Below are positions 8,817 through 20,300 of a DNA stretch of 64,000 nucleotides, one piece after another (position 1 is the stretch's first letter; every line of letters starts with the position of its first letter). Source of the stretch: Pseudomonadota bacterium (GTDB lineage: Bacteria; Pseudomonadota; Gammaproteobacteria; Burkholderiales; Burkholderiaceae_C); the NCBI GenBank assembly GCA_020161065.1, contig JAIUPH010000002.1:38556-102555 (forward strand). The letters run 5' to 3'. The translations under genes and the position numbers were made by a program. The notes under the pieces were generated by a model. It saw only the letters and a program-made list of their open reading frames with translations, did not search any database and was not told where the DNA came from.

Positions 8817-9667
8817 CGGCGCCGCCGGCTGGCGCCGAGCAAGGCGACGGCGCGCTGTTCGACCTCGAGCTCAAGCTGCTGCTGGAGGCGGTGTACCTGC
8901 GCTACCAGTACGACTTCCGCCACTACGCCTTGAGCTCGCTGCGCCGCCGCGTGCGCCAGGCGCTGGGGCAGCTGGGCTTCGCGCGCATTGCCGACCTGCA
9001 GCCGCAGGTGCTGCGCGACCCACAGCTGTTCGCGCGGCTGCTGCAGTTCCTCACCGTGCAGGTCAGCGAGATGTTCCGCGACCCCGCGCAGTTCGCCGCG
9101 CTGCGCCGCCTCGTCGTGCCCGAGCTGCAGACCTATCCGTCGCTCAAGGTCTGGGTGGCCGGCTGCGCCAACGGCGAGGAGGTGTGGTCGCTGGCCATCG
9201 TGCTGCACGAGGCGGAACTCCTCGAACGCTGCCTGATCTATGGCACCGACATCAACGCCGAGGCGCTGGCGCGGGCCGAAGCCGGCGTTTATCCGTTGGA
9301 CCGCGCGGCCCTCTTCAGCAGCAACTACCTGGCCGCCGGCGGCCAGCATTCGCTGTCGCAATACTTCACCGAGGCCTACGGCAGCATCGCGTTCGACCGC
9401 TCGCTGCGCCGCCACCTCGTCTTCGCCGACCACAGCCTGGCCACCGATGCCGTGTTCTCCGAAGTGCACCTCGTGTTCTGCCGCAACGTGCTGATCTACT
9501 TCGACCGCAGCCTGCAAGACCGCGCCGTGGGCTTGTTCCGCGACGCGCTGGTGCGCCGCGGCTTCCTCGGCCTGGGCAGCCGCGAGACGCTGCAGTTCGG
9601 CGCCCACGCCGGCGCCTTCGAGCCCTTGCAGGTGGACGCCGGCGTGCGCCTGTACCGCCGCCGCTGA
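8813..9667 (+). CDS. CheR-type protein-glutamate methyltransferase
   Basis: A 284-residue single-domain protein. It shows the CheR N-terminal helical region (YDFRHYALSSLRRRV) and the SAM-binding fold: a Glu-rich glycine motif WVAGCANGEEVWSLAI (about 118-133), the acidic TDIN strand end (near 150), and VFCRNVLIYFD near 228-238. The family transfers methyl groups from S-adenosylmethionine to glutamate side chains, classically of chemoreceptors. No chemoreceptor is encoded here, so the target may be the CHASE3 kinase or a receptor elsewhere. The start is translationally coupled to the kinase gene by the ATGA overlap, and the CheB-like gene begins 5 bases after its stop. Confidence 0.92.
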   Translation: MTAPPAGAEQGDGALFDLELKLLLEAVYLRYQYDFRHYALSSLRRRVRQALGQLGFARIADLQPQVLRDPQLFARLLQFLTVQVSEMFRDPAQFAALRRLVVPELQTYPSLKVWVAGCANGEEVWSLAIVLHEAELLERCLIYGTDINAEALARAEAGVYPLDRAALFSSNYLAAGGQHSLSQYFTEAYGSIAFDRSLRRHLVFADHSLATDAVFSEVHLVFCRNVLIYFDRSLQDRAVGLFRDALVRRGFLGLGSRETLQFGAHAGAFEPLQVDAGVRLYRRR

Positions 9668-9672
9668 AGGCC

Positions 9673-10290
9673 ATGGCAGCCGTCTGGCCCGAGGTCGATG
9701 CCGTGGTGCTGGGCGCCTCGGCCGGCGGCGTGGAAGCGCTGCTGGCGCTGCTGCCGGCGCTGCCCACCGCGGCGCCGGCGCCTTCTTGGCTGATCGTCCT
9801 GCACCGCGGCGTGCAGTCGCACGGCGACCCCTCGCTGGCCGCGCTGCTGGCGCGCGCGTGCCCGCTGCCGCTGGCCGAGGCCGAAGACCGCCAGCCGCTG
9901 TGCGGCGGCCAGGTGCTGCTGGCGCCGGCCGACTACCATCTGCTGGTCGACCGCGACGGCGCGCAGCCGGTGGCCGCGCTGTCGGTGGACGCGCGGGTGC
10001 GCTGGTCGCGGCCGGCGATCGACCCGCTGTTCGAAAGCGCGGCGCAGGTCTTCGGCGACCGCCTGCTGGCCATCGTGCTGACCGGCGCCAGCGCCGACGG
10101 CAGCGACGGCGCCGCCGCCGTGCGCGCGGCCGGCGGCGAGCTGTGGGTGCAAGACCCCGACGAAGCCACCGTGGCGACCATGCCGCGCGCCGCGCGGCAA
10201 CGCGCCGGCGGCGCCGACCGCGTGCTGACGCTGGCCGCGCTGCGCGCCGCGCTGGCCGCCACCGCCGCGCGCGGCGCAGATCCCTTGTAG
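9673..10290 (+). CDS. CheB-type methylesterase, catalytic domain only
   Basis: A 205-residue protein equal to the C-terminal half of chemotaxis methylesterase CheB. The catalytic serine sits in GASAGGVEALL (about residues 14-24), the histidine in VLHRGVQSH (near 41) and the aspartate in LTGASADGSDGA (near 140). The N-terminal receiver domain of classical CheB is absent, so it cannot be switched on by phosphorylation in the same chain; the separate receivers of the neighbouring proteins may do this. It would hydrolyse glutamyl methyl esters or deamidate glutamine, opposing the CheR-like product made from the gene just upstream. The gene ends 20 bases before the next ATG. Confidence 0.92.
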   Translation: MAAVWPEVDAVVLGASAGGVEALLALLPALPTAAPAPSWLIVLHRGVQSHGDPSLAALLARACPLPLAEAEDRQPLCGGQVLLAPADYHLLVDRDGAQPVAALSVDARVRWSRPAIDPLFESAAQVFGDRLLAIVLTGASADGSDGAAAVRAAGGELWVQDPDEATVATMPRAARQRAGGADRVLTLAALRAALAATAARGADPL

Positions 10291-10310
10291 TAGGAGCGGA
10301 GTAGGACGAC

Positions 10311-11351
10311 ATGCCCACGAGAGTGCTCAACATCCTGGCGGTGGACGACACGCCGCAGAACCTGCTGGCGCTGCAGGGCCTGCTCGACCTGCCCGAGACG
10401 CGGCTGCTGAGCGCCGAGTCGGGCCCGGCGGCGCTGGAGATGCTGCTGCGCAACGACGACATCGCGCTGGCCCTGCTCGACGTGCAGATGCCCGGCATGG
10501 ACGGCTACGCGCTGGCCGAGCTGATGCGCGGCACCGAGCGCACGCGCCACGTGCCCATCATCTTCCTCACCGCCAACGGCCCCGAGGAGCAGCGCCGCTT
10601 CCGCGGCTACGAGGCCGGCGCGGTCGACTTCCTCATCAAGCCGCTCGACCCGCTGGTGCTGCGCAGCAAGGTGCAGGTCTTCGTCGACCTGTACCGCCAG
10701 CGCCTGCAGCTGGCGCAGCGCGTCGACGAGCTGGAGCGCATGCGCCGGCTCAACACCACGATGCTGGCGGCGCTGTCGAACGACCTGCGCACGCCGCTGG
10801 CGGCGCTGACACTCAACGCCGAGCTGCTGCTGCGCCGCGGCGACCAGGCCGGCGCCCGCATCAAGGCCGCCACCGTGGTGCTGGCGCGCCAGGTCGAGCA
10901 CCTGCTCAACCTGGGCGGCGAGCCCTGCGCGCGGCTGCAGCCGCAGCTGGCCGAGCAGGCGCTGGCCGCGCTGGTGCAGCAACGCCTGGCGGCGCCCGCC
11001 AACCAGGAGCTGCTGGGCGGCAGCGTGGCCTGCAACGCCGAAGGCGACGACCGCGTGCGCGTCGACGCCGAGCTGCTGGGCCGCGCCATCGACGACCTGC
11101 TGCTGCAGGCCGCCACCCACGCCAACCAGGGCCCGGTGCGCGTGCGCATCGACGGCCTGGGCCCGCAGGCGGTGCTGCTGGAGGTGGCCTTCGACGCCCC
11201 GCTGCCGACCGCCGCGCGCGAGCACCTGCTCGACTCCGGCCTCGAGCTGCCGCAGCGCGTGGCCCACGCCCACGGCGGCACGCTGATCGCCCGCTCGAAA
11301 GAACGCGAGGGCACGCGCTTCGAGATGATGCTGCCGCGCGGCGCGGGCTGA
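10311..11351 (+). CDS. Receiver domain fused to a degenerate histidine-kinase domain
   Basis: A 346-residue protein. Residues 1-125 form a canonical receiver: acidic pair DD near 12-13, phospho-Asp57 in LLDVQMPGMDG, and Lys in LIKPLDP near 110. A coiled linker leads to a kinase dimerisation-like helix reading ALSNDLRTPLAAL at about 154-166, where the phospho-accepting His is Asn157. The ATPase-like part (about 250-346) keeps the overall pattern and a final GTRFEMMLP strand but lacks a clear N box and the DxGxG motif. It is therefore predicted to be a non-catalytic pseudokinase that may dimerise with or inhibit another kinase. AGGAC sits 7-8 bases before the ATG. It is the last gene of the signalling operon and converges on the glucan synthase. 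Confidence 0.88.
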   Translation: MPTRVLNILAVDDTPQNLLALQGLLDLPETRLLSAESGPAALEMLLRNDDIALALLDVQMPGMDGYALAELMRGTERTRHVPIIFLTANGPEEQRRFRGYEAGAVDFLIKPLDPLVLRSKVQVFVDLYRQRLQLAQRVDELERMRRLNTTMLAALSNDLRTPLAALTLNAELLLRRGDQAGARIKAATVVLARQVEHLLNLGGEPCARLQPQLAEQALAALVQQRLAAPANQELLGGSVACNAEGDDRVRVDAELLGRAIDDLLLQAATHANQGPVRVRIDGLGPQAVLLEVAFDAPLPTAAREHLLDSGLELPQRVAHAHGGTLIARSKEREGTRFEMMLPRGAG

Positions 11352-11378
11352 AGCGCCGCGGCGCGCGGCCGGCCGGCG

Positions 11379-14300
11379 TCAAGGCGGCGGCAGCGGCAGC
11401 GTCACCACCCGGACCTCGCCGTCGCGCAGCGCGCGCAGGTCGAGCGGCGCGCCGACGGCCAGCGCGTGGTCGGCATCGGCGCCCTCGCCGCCTGCGCCAC
11501 CTTTTGTCACCAGCCGCAGCGTCAGCGTGCGGCCGCGGTGGCGCAGCGTCAGCGTCAGCTCGCGCCAGTGCGGCGGCAGGCAGGGCCGCAGGCGCACGGT
11601 GTCGCCCGCGCGCGTCAGCCCGGCCAGCGACTCGACGGCGGCGCGCAGCAGCCAGCCGGCCGAGCCGCTGTACCAGCTCCAGCCGCCGCGGCAGGCGTGC
11701 GGCGGCCGCGTGTGGATGTCGCCGGCCAGCACGAAAGGCTCCAGCGCATAACGCTCGCCTTGAACGGCATCGCGCCAGCGGTGCGCCGGGCTGACGGCCT
11801 GCCAGACCTGCCACGCGGCGTCGGCGTCGCCCTGCGCGGCAAAGGCCATCAGGCCCCAGACGGCGGCGTGGTTGTACTGGCCGCCGTTCTCGCGCACGCC
11901 GCCGGGGTAGGCCTGGATGTAGCCGGCGCTCGGCCGCGCATGCTGCAGCGGCGGCGCCAGCAGCGGCAGCAACGCCTGGCGGACATCGAGCAGCTGCTCG
12001 CGCACGCTGTGCATCGCCTGCTGCGCGCGCTCGGCGTCGCCGGCGCCGGACAGCACGGCCCAGGCCTGCGCGATCAGGTCGATGCGGCATTCGTCGCCGG
12101 CGTCACTGCCCAGCGGCGTGCCGTCGTCGAAGAAGGCGCGGCGGTACCAGCGGCCGTCCCAGCCGTCGGCGTCCAGCGCGCGCTGCCAGGCGCGGCGCGC
12201 CGCGCTCCAACGTTCGACGCGATCGGCATCGCCGCGCGCCGCGGCCAGCGGCAGGTAGGCGCGCACCACGTCGCACAGGAACCAGGCGAGCCACACCGAT
12301 TCGCCGCGGCCCTGGAAGCCGACGCGGTTCATGCCGTCGTTCCAGTCGCCGCTGCCGATCAGCGGCAGGCCGTGGGCGCCGGTGCGCAGGCTGTGGTCGA
12401 TGGCGCGCGCGCCGTGCTCGTAGAGGCTGGCACGCTCGGCGCTGACGGTCGGCGTTTCGTAGACGTCCTCGCGGTCGGCCGGCACCTCGGCGCCGGCCAG
12501 GAAGGGCAGTGGCTCGTCGAGCAGCGCCGCGTCGCCGCCGCGCTCGACGTGCAGCGCCAGCGCGTAGGGCAGCCACAGCAGGTCGTCGCTGACGTGGGTG
12601 CGCACGCCGGCGCCGGCGGGCGGGTGCCACCAGTGCTGCACGTCGCCGGCCGCGAACTGCCGCGTGGCGTGCAGGCGGATCTGCGCGGCCAGCCGCTCGG
12701 GCGCGTGCCAGACGAGGCCCATCGCGTCCTGCAACTGGTCGCGAAAGCCGAAGGCGCCGCCGGCCTGGTAGAAGCCGGCGCGCGCCCACAGCCGGCAGGC
12801 CAGCGTCTGGTACGGCAGCCAGTGGTTGACCAGCGCGTCGAAGCGCGGGTCGGGGCTTTGCACCTGCACCGAGTCGGCGGCCTGCGTCCAGTCCCATTGC
12901 GCACGCTGCGCCTGCAGCCGTTGCGCGGGGTCGGTCGCCAGCGCCGACAGCGCCAGCCGGCGCGCCGCCGCCGGCGTCGGCGCATGGCCCAGCAGCAGCG
13001 TGGCGCGGCCGCGCGCGCCGGCCGCCAGTGGCAGCGTGCAGGCGATGGCGCCGCAGGGGTCCAGCCCCAGGCCGGCGCGGCGGCCCAGGCGCGCCGGCAG
13101 CACGCGGCGGCCGCGCGCGTCGAACAGCTCGCGGCGGTCGCAGGTCCAGTCGCCGTCGTCGCCGCGGTCGTCGCCGCGGTTGTCGTCTTGATCATCGCAG
13201 TCGTCGTCGGGCTCGTCGGCCGCGCGCGGCGCGCGCTCGCGCCGCCAGGCCAGGAAGGCGGTGGCCGGCGTGCCCAAGCCGGGCCCGGGGTCGAGCTGCG
13301 TGGCCAGCAGCACGGTCTGCGCCGCGGCGGCCGGCAGGCCCACGCCCTGCGGGCCGGTGACCAGCCGCTCGGCGCGCGTGGCCACGCTGGCCGCGGCGGC
13401 GCGCGAGTCGCCGAGCTGCCATTCGGCCACCGCCACCAGGCGCAGGCGGCGCGGCTCGCGGCCGAGGTCGTCGATCTCGATGCGCAGTTGCTTGACCGCG
13501 TCGTCCGCGTCGACGCACCAGGTGAGCTCGATCTGCAGCCCGGCGATCGCCTGGCGGATGCGCGTCCAGCCCGGCGCGTGCGTCACCTGCGCGGCGGCGG
13601 CCGGGCCCAGCGGCCAGACGCGGCCGCGGTCGACGTCGTGCAGCAGCAGCCATTCGCCGGCGGGGTCGCGCAGCGGGTCGTTCGACCACGGCGTGATCTG
13701 GTGCTGGCGGCTGTTCCAGGCCCAGCTCATGCCGGCGCCGATCTCCGAGACCTGGCAGCCGAAGCCGGCGTTGGCGAGCACGTTGACCCACGGCCGCTGC
13801 GGGCGGCGATCGGGCTCGATGGCAAAGCCGAAGGCGCCGTCGGCGGCGTCGAACGCGCCCTGCGGCGCCGGCAGCAGCTGCGGCGGCAGCAGCGGGTCGT
13901 CGACCACCAGGCGCGGCAGCGCGGCCAGGCGCTCGGCGTCGCGCTGCAGCTCGTCGAGCACGCGGTCCAGCTGCTGCGCCAGGCTGCGGCCGTCGGCGGC
14001 CAGGCGCACGCGGGCCAGCGCCAGCAGCGTCTGCCGCTCGCCGAGCTGCAGGTCGTCGTCGCGCAGCAGGTGCAGCTTGCAGCGCTGGGGCTCGGGCCAG
14101 CGCTCGTCCTGCTGGGCGAGGTGGCGCTCGCGCAGCTGCTGCAACTGGCGCTGCACCGGCATCAGGTACGACGCCGGCTCGCCGTTGACGAACACCAGGT
14201 CGACGCCCAGCCCGGCGGCCGACCAGCCGCGCGAGGCGCTCTTCAGCAACTGCAGCAGCGGCAGGCCGCTGTCGTCGGCCACGTGCACCAGCAGCAGCGG

Positions 14301-17300
14301 CCGCTCGCCCGACAGGCCCAGCCGCCACAGCAGCGCGCGCTCGCAGGCGTCGCCATCGCGGCGCTGGGCCAGCGCCGGCTCGCGCGGGGCCGACCAGGCC
14401 AGCAGCGTCTGCAGCCGCTGCAGCGCGTGCCAGTTGGCGGCGTCGACCGCCAGCTCGCGCAGCCGGATGGCCGACATGGTGTGCGCCATCGCGCTGGCGC
14501 GCTGCACCTGGGCCGGGTGGCGATAACGGTCGATCCGCGCGGCCAGGGCGTCGGCGTCGCGCGCCGCGGCGCAGGCGAAGACGAGGCTGGTCTTGGCGCC
14601 CGGCGCCAGCGTCAGCCGCACGCGCAGCACGGCCACCGGGTCGAGCCCGGTGTCCAGCGGCTGCCCGGGCAGGCCGGCCACGGCATCGGCCTGCGGCAGC
14701 GCCTGCGCGCCGCCGTCGCCGCGCGGCCAGGCGCTGCTGCCGTGGCGGCCCAGCCAGCGCGCGCGGTCGACGCAGGCCTGCAGCGGCGGCTCGCCGCCGT
14801 CGGCGGTGCCCACGAGACCACTCGCAAGGCCACCCGCGACGCCACCCGCAACGCCACCGCCGGCGACGAAGAAGGCCGCCAGCATCGGCGCTTCGTCGGG
14901 CAACCGCGGCTGGCGGTGCAGGTACAGCGCGCGGTCTTCGGCGTCCCAGTGGGCGCGCACGAAGAGGTTGGAGAAGGCCGGGTGCGCCAGGTCGGCGGCC
15001 GGCGCGGCCAGCGTCACCTCGGCGGCGAAGCTGATCACCAGCGCCAGCGGCGCGTCGCCGCGGTGCTGCAGTTCCACCTGGCGCAGCTCGCAATCGTCCT
15101 CGGGGCTGATCCACACCGTGCTGCGCGCCAGCAGTTCGCCGGGCCAATCGGCGTCGAACACCGCGCGGTCGGGGTGCAGCCGCGTGCGGTAGCGCGCCGC
15201 CGGATCGGGCGCCGGGTGCGCCGTCAGCGAATGGCGCCGCGGCGGCGGGCGGGCGCCGGCGTCGTCGGCTTGTTCGTCGCCATCACCATCGCCATCGCCA
15301 TCGCTATCGCTATCCCCATCGAAGCGGCGCCCGACCTCGCGTTCGACGTACAGCCAGCTGCCGTACGCGTCGCGCAGCAGGTCGTCGCGCCAGCGGGTCA
15401 GCGCCACGCCCTGCCAGCGGCTCAAGCCGCCGCCGTCGCTGCGCAGCCAGGCGGCCTGCGCGCCGTTGCCCAGCAGCAGCGTGGCGGGCAGCGCGTCGGC
15501 CAGCGGCGTGGTTTCCAGCGACCACTGCTGGCGCGCGCCGCCGCGGTCGGCGCGGCCGGGCGGCACGGCCGGCGGCTCGGCCAGGCGCGGCAGCTCGCGC
15601 GGCGGACGTTCGTGCAGCAGCGTGGCGACGGCGCGCAGATACGGCTCGACGCTTGCCCATTGGCGCGGACCCCGATCGCGGTCGGGCAGCACGGCGCGCG
15701 GGCCCGCCTCCTCCTGCGTCAGCAGATCGGTGAAGGCCAGCAGGCTCATCGCCTGGTGGTGCGCCATGAAGGTGTGCACCAGCACCGGCCCCGGCGCTTG
15801 GCCGCTCTGGCGCTGCGGCGTGTAGTCGAGCGACTCGATGAAGCCCAGCGAGCGCCGCGCGCCCAGGCCCTGCAGCGCCTGCAGGTTGGCCAGCGCGGCG
15901 TCGGGGTCGACCAGCGCGGCCAGCGCGGTGGCGTAGGGCGCCAGCACGCGCTCGTCGGCCGGCGTGCGGCGCAGCGCGAGGCGGGCCACGCCCTGCGGGC
16001 CGTACTGGTAGGCGAACGTCTCGTCCTGCACCGCGATGGCCGATTCCGAGATGCCCCAGGGCGTGCCGTGCGCCGCCCCCTCCTGCTGCTGCAGCCGCAC
16101 CGCGCTGCGCGTGGCCTCGGCCAGCACGCTGCCGGCCGGTTCGTCGAGCAGCAACGAAGGCATCAGGTACTCGAACATCGAGCCGGCCCACGACTTCAGC
16201 CCGGCATGGCTGCCGCGCGCGAAGAACGGCCGGCCGAGCGCCGCCCAGTGCTCGGCCGGCAGGTCGCCCTTGGCGATGGCGACCAGGCTGGTCAGCCGCG
16301 CCTCGCTGGCCAGCAGGTCGTAGTGGCTGTCGTCGAGCTGGCCGCTGTCGGCGCGCAGGCCGATGTGCAGCAGCCGGCGCCGGCGGTCGTACAGGCAGCG
16401 GTAGTCGGGCTGCAGCGCCAGGCGGCGCGCGCGCTGGGCCAGCGCGCGCAGCCGCTCGGTGCTGGCCGCGGCGGCGCCTTCGGCCGTGTCGCGCAGCGCC
16501 GATTCCAGCGTCGCCAGGTGGTCGTGCAGCAGCCACAGCGGGCCGGTCTCGTCGGCGGCGTTCAAGCCGTGGCCGCCGAGGTTCAAGTCGTCCAGCTCGC
16601 GCCGCGCCGCCTGCAGCCGCTGCGCCAGCGCCGGCCGTTCGGCATCGGCCGGCGGCCACGGCGGCGCCTGCGTGGCCAGCAGCGACAGCGCGCCCAGCGT
16701 CGGCGCGGCCGCCAGCACCGGCAGCAGCGGCCGCAGCCGGCGCGCCGACTGCTCCAGCGCCTGCTGCACGGCGTGGTCTTGCGCGGCGCCGCGGCAGCCG
16801 CGTTCGGCCAGCCGCTCGCAGGCCTGGGCCAGCACCAGCAGCGCCGCCGAGGCGTTGCCGCTGTCGACGGTGGACACGTAGGCCGGCGGCAGCAGCGCCA
16901 GCGTGCGGGTGTCGATCCAGTTGTAGAAGTGGCCGCGGTGGCGCGGCAGCCGCTCCAGCGTGTCCAGCGTGGCGGCGACGCGCTCGGCCATGTCGGCGCA
17001 GCCGATGAAGCCCAGGCGCTGGGCGCAGGCCACCGCCAGCAGGTACATGCCGATGTTGGTGGGCGAGGTGCGGTGCGCCACCATGGTGTGCGGCTGCATC
17101 TGCACGCTGTCGGGCGGCAGGTGGTGGTCTTCGGCGCCGACGTAGCGTTCGTACAGCCGCCAGGTGTCGCGCGCCAGTTCGTGCAGCGTTTCGCGCTCGG
17201 CCTCGTCGAGGCGCTCGCGGCGCGGCCGCGCGTGTGGGCGGCTGGCCAGCCACACCCACAGCGGCGCCGCCGCCCACAGCGCCAGCAAGGCCAGCAGCGG

Positions 17301-20300
17301 CAGCCAGTCCACCGGCGCGCCGGCCAGCGCCAGCAGGCCCGACAGCAGCAGCAGCCCGGCCGCCGCCGCCGGCGTGCGCGCGTGCTGCGCGGCGATGCTG
17401 CGCAGGTCGGGCCGCGCCGCGGCCTGCGCGGCGGCCGCGGTGGTCCACTGCAGCAGCTCGCGGCGGGTGACGAAGTGGCGCAGCAGCGCGCGCACGATGG
17501 CGTCGCCGTCGAGCAGCGCGCGGTCGAGCAGCAGCGCCACGTGCCACACCGGCGTGAGCAGCGCGCGCGCCAGGTCGGCGCCGCCGGCGCGGAAGAAGGG
17601 CGCCAGCGCGATGTCGTCGCGGCTGGGCGCCAGCGCCGCCAGCGCGCCCAGCAACGGGCCGGCGCCGTAGGCGGCGGCCACCACCGCCAGCGTCCAGCCG
17701 ATGGGCAGCGCGCCGCTCCACAGCACCCACAGCAACAGCAGCGCCGCCAGCGGCGCCACCAGCGAGCGGCGCAGGTTGTCGACCAGCTTCCAGCGGTCGA
17801 TCATCGGCAGGCCGTCGCGGCCAGCGCGGCGCAGGAAGGGCAGCAACTGCCAGTCGCCGCGCGTCCAGCGGTGCAGGCGCGAGGCGGCCACGTCGGCGTG
17901 CAGCGGCGCGTCTTCGACGAAGACGATGTCGCTGACCACCGCGCAGCGCGCGTAGCTGCCTTCCAGCAGGTCGTGGCTAAGCACCTGCTGCTCGGGCAGC
18001 CGGCCGACCAGCACGCGGCGCGCAGCGGCCACGTCGATCAGCCCCTTGCCGCTGAAGCTGCCTTCGCCGAACAGGTCTTGATAGACCTCGGAGCTGGCGG
18101 CGCTGTAGGGGTCGACGCCGGTGCGGCCGGCGAACAGCCAGTGGAAGCCGGTCTGCGTCTCGCCGGCCGGCAGCGGCGTCTGCAGGCGCGGCTGCAGGAT
18201 GCCGTGGCCGGCGACGACGCGGCGCTGCGCCGCGTCGAGCTGCGGCCGGTTGAGCGGATGCGCGGCCACCGCCACCAGCGCGTGCAGCCGGCCGGGCGGC
18301 ATGTCGGTGTCGCTGTCCAGCGTGACGACGTGGCGCACGCCGGCCGCCGGCCGCGACAGCGCGCCGAGGTCGATGAAGGGCGACGGCGTGGCGCCGCCAC
18401 CGCCAGCAGCGCCAGCAGCGCCCGCATCGACCGCATCGCCCGCACCGCCCGCGTCGCCCGCGTCGCCCGCATCGCCTTCGTCAGCGTTCTCGGCCGCCAG
18501 CAGCCGCACCAGCTGTTCGAGCTTGCCGCGCTTGCGCTCCCAGCCGATGAAGCGTTGCTGCGTCTCGCACCAGGTGCGCGGCCGGTGCAGCAGCAAGAAG
18601 CGCAGCGGCTGCCCGGCGGCCGCCGGATGGCGCTGGTTGAGGCCGTCGATCGCCTGCCGCGCCAGCGCCAGCTGCGCCTCGTCGGCCGGCGCGCTGGCGG
18701 CTTCGGCATCGGGCCAGTCGCTGAGCAGCGCGAACTGCACCGGCCCTTCCGGGTTGGCCAGGTGGTGCTGTTCGAGCTGCGCGGCCAGCGCTGCAATGGC
18801 CTCGGCGCTGCCCAGCAGCGCGGGAATGACGACCAGCGTGCGCTGCGCCTCGGGGATGCCATCGGCCAGCGCCAGCCGCGGCAGGCGCTGCGGACGCAGC
18901 GATTCGCTGATCAGCCGGTTGACCATGGCCACCACCGCCTCGCTGGCCGGGGCCATCAGCAGCAGCGCGGTGAGCGCGAGCATCCAGCCCGGCAGCGCCG
19001 GCGGCGCGGCGTGGTGCAGCAGCCAGGCGGTGCCGCCGGCGCTGGCCAGCAGCAGGCCGGGCAGCATCAGCAACGTGGCCCAGCGGCGCAGCGCCGCGCT
19101 GCCCTGGCGCGGCCAGCGGCGCGGCCGCAAGCCCAGGCCCTGGCGCAGCACGGCTTCGCCGTCGCCGTCCCACCACCAGCCGGGGGCGCCGCGCGGGTCT
19201 TCGGCGTCCAGCGCGCGGCGGCACAGGTCGCGCAGCAGCCGCGCCACCTCGGCCTCGGACTGGCCCGACTCGCGCGCCAGCCGCTGCACGGCCAGCAGGG
19301 TGCGGTTCTGCGTGCCGTCGCTTTCGGCGGCGTAGACGGGGCATTCGGCCAGCCGCTGCAAGGCCTGGCAATCGCGCTGGAACAGCTCGGCCCAGTCGAT
19401 GCGGTCAATGCGGCGCAGCGAGGTGATCGCGTTGCGCACGCTTTGCTGGTCTTCGATGGCCTGCGCCTGCTGCCGCGCCTCGGCTTCGGCGGCGTGCGGC
19501 AGGCGCAGCGTGAGCCAGGCCGCGAGGTCGCGCTCGCGCTCGACGCTCAGCTCGTCCTGGCGCTGTTCGAGCTGCAGCAAGAAGGCCTCGGCAACGCCGC
19601 GGCGGTTCAGCTCGGCGTGCAGCGCGTCGAGCGCGTCGATGCTGCGCGCGGCCTCGGGCGTGTCGAACCATTGGTGTGCCGCGTCGCGCGCGGCCTGGGT
19701 GGCGACCACGCGCTCGGCCAGCCGGCGCAGGTTCTCCACCAGCACCACGCGCAAGGTGGTGGGCAGCGCCCACAGCTCGGCCAGCGTCAGCGCCTGGCGT
19801 CGCTGGTAGGCGCCGAGGTAGGCGCCGAGCAAGGCCTCGTCGAGGTGGCTGTCGCTGTGCGCGACGTAGGCCCAGGCCAGGCCGTAGATGCGCGGCAGGC
19901 CGGCCAGCGGGGCGTCGCGCAGGCGCGGCAGCCGGCGGTAGAAGCTGCGCGACAGCGCGCCGCGGATGGCCTGCGACTGCTCGGCGATGAGCGGCGCGTT
20001 GTCCAGCAGCCAATGGCCCGCCGGCCCCAGGTGGGCGCCTTCGCGGGCCCGCCGCTCCAGCAGCGCGCCGGCGCGGCGCAGCACGGCCACGTTGTCCTGC
20101 AACCGGGGGAAGAAGGGCTCGGCGCGCGCGCCGTTGGCGCGCTCGGCATTGCCGGCGCTGCTGGCGGTGCTGCCTTGGGCTTGCGGCTGCAGCCGGTGCA
20201 CCGCGGCCAGGCTGTCGCCATGCTGCTCGAAGCGCGCGGGGCCGAAGATCTCGGCGCGGATCGGCGCTTCGACCGGTGCCACCGCCGGCACCACGTAGGC

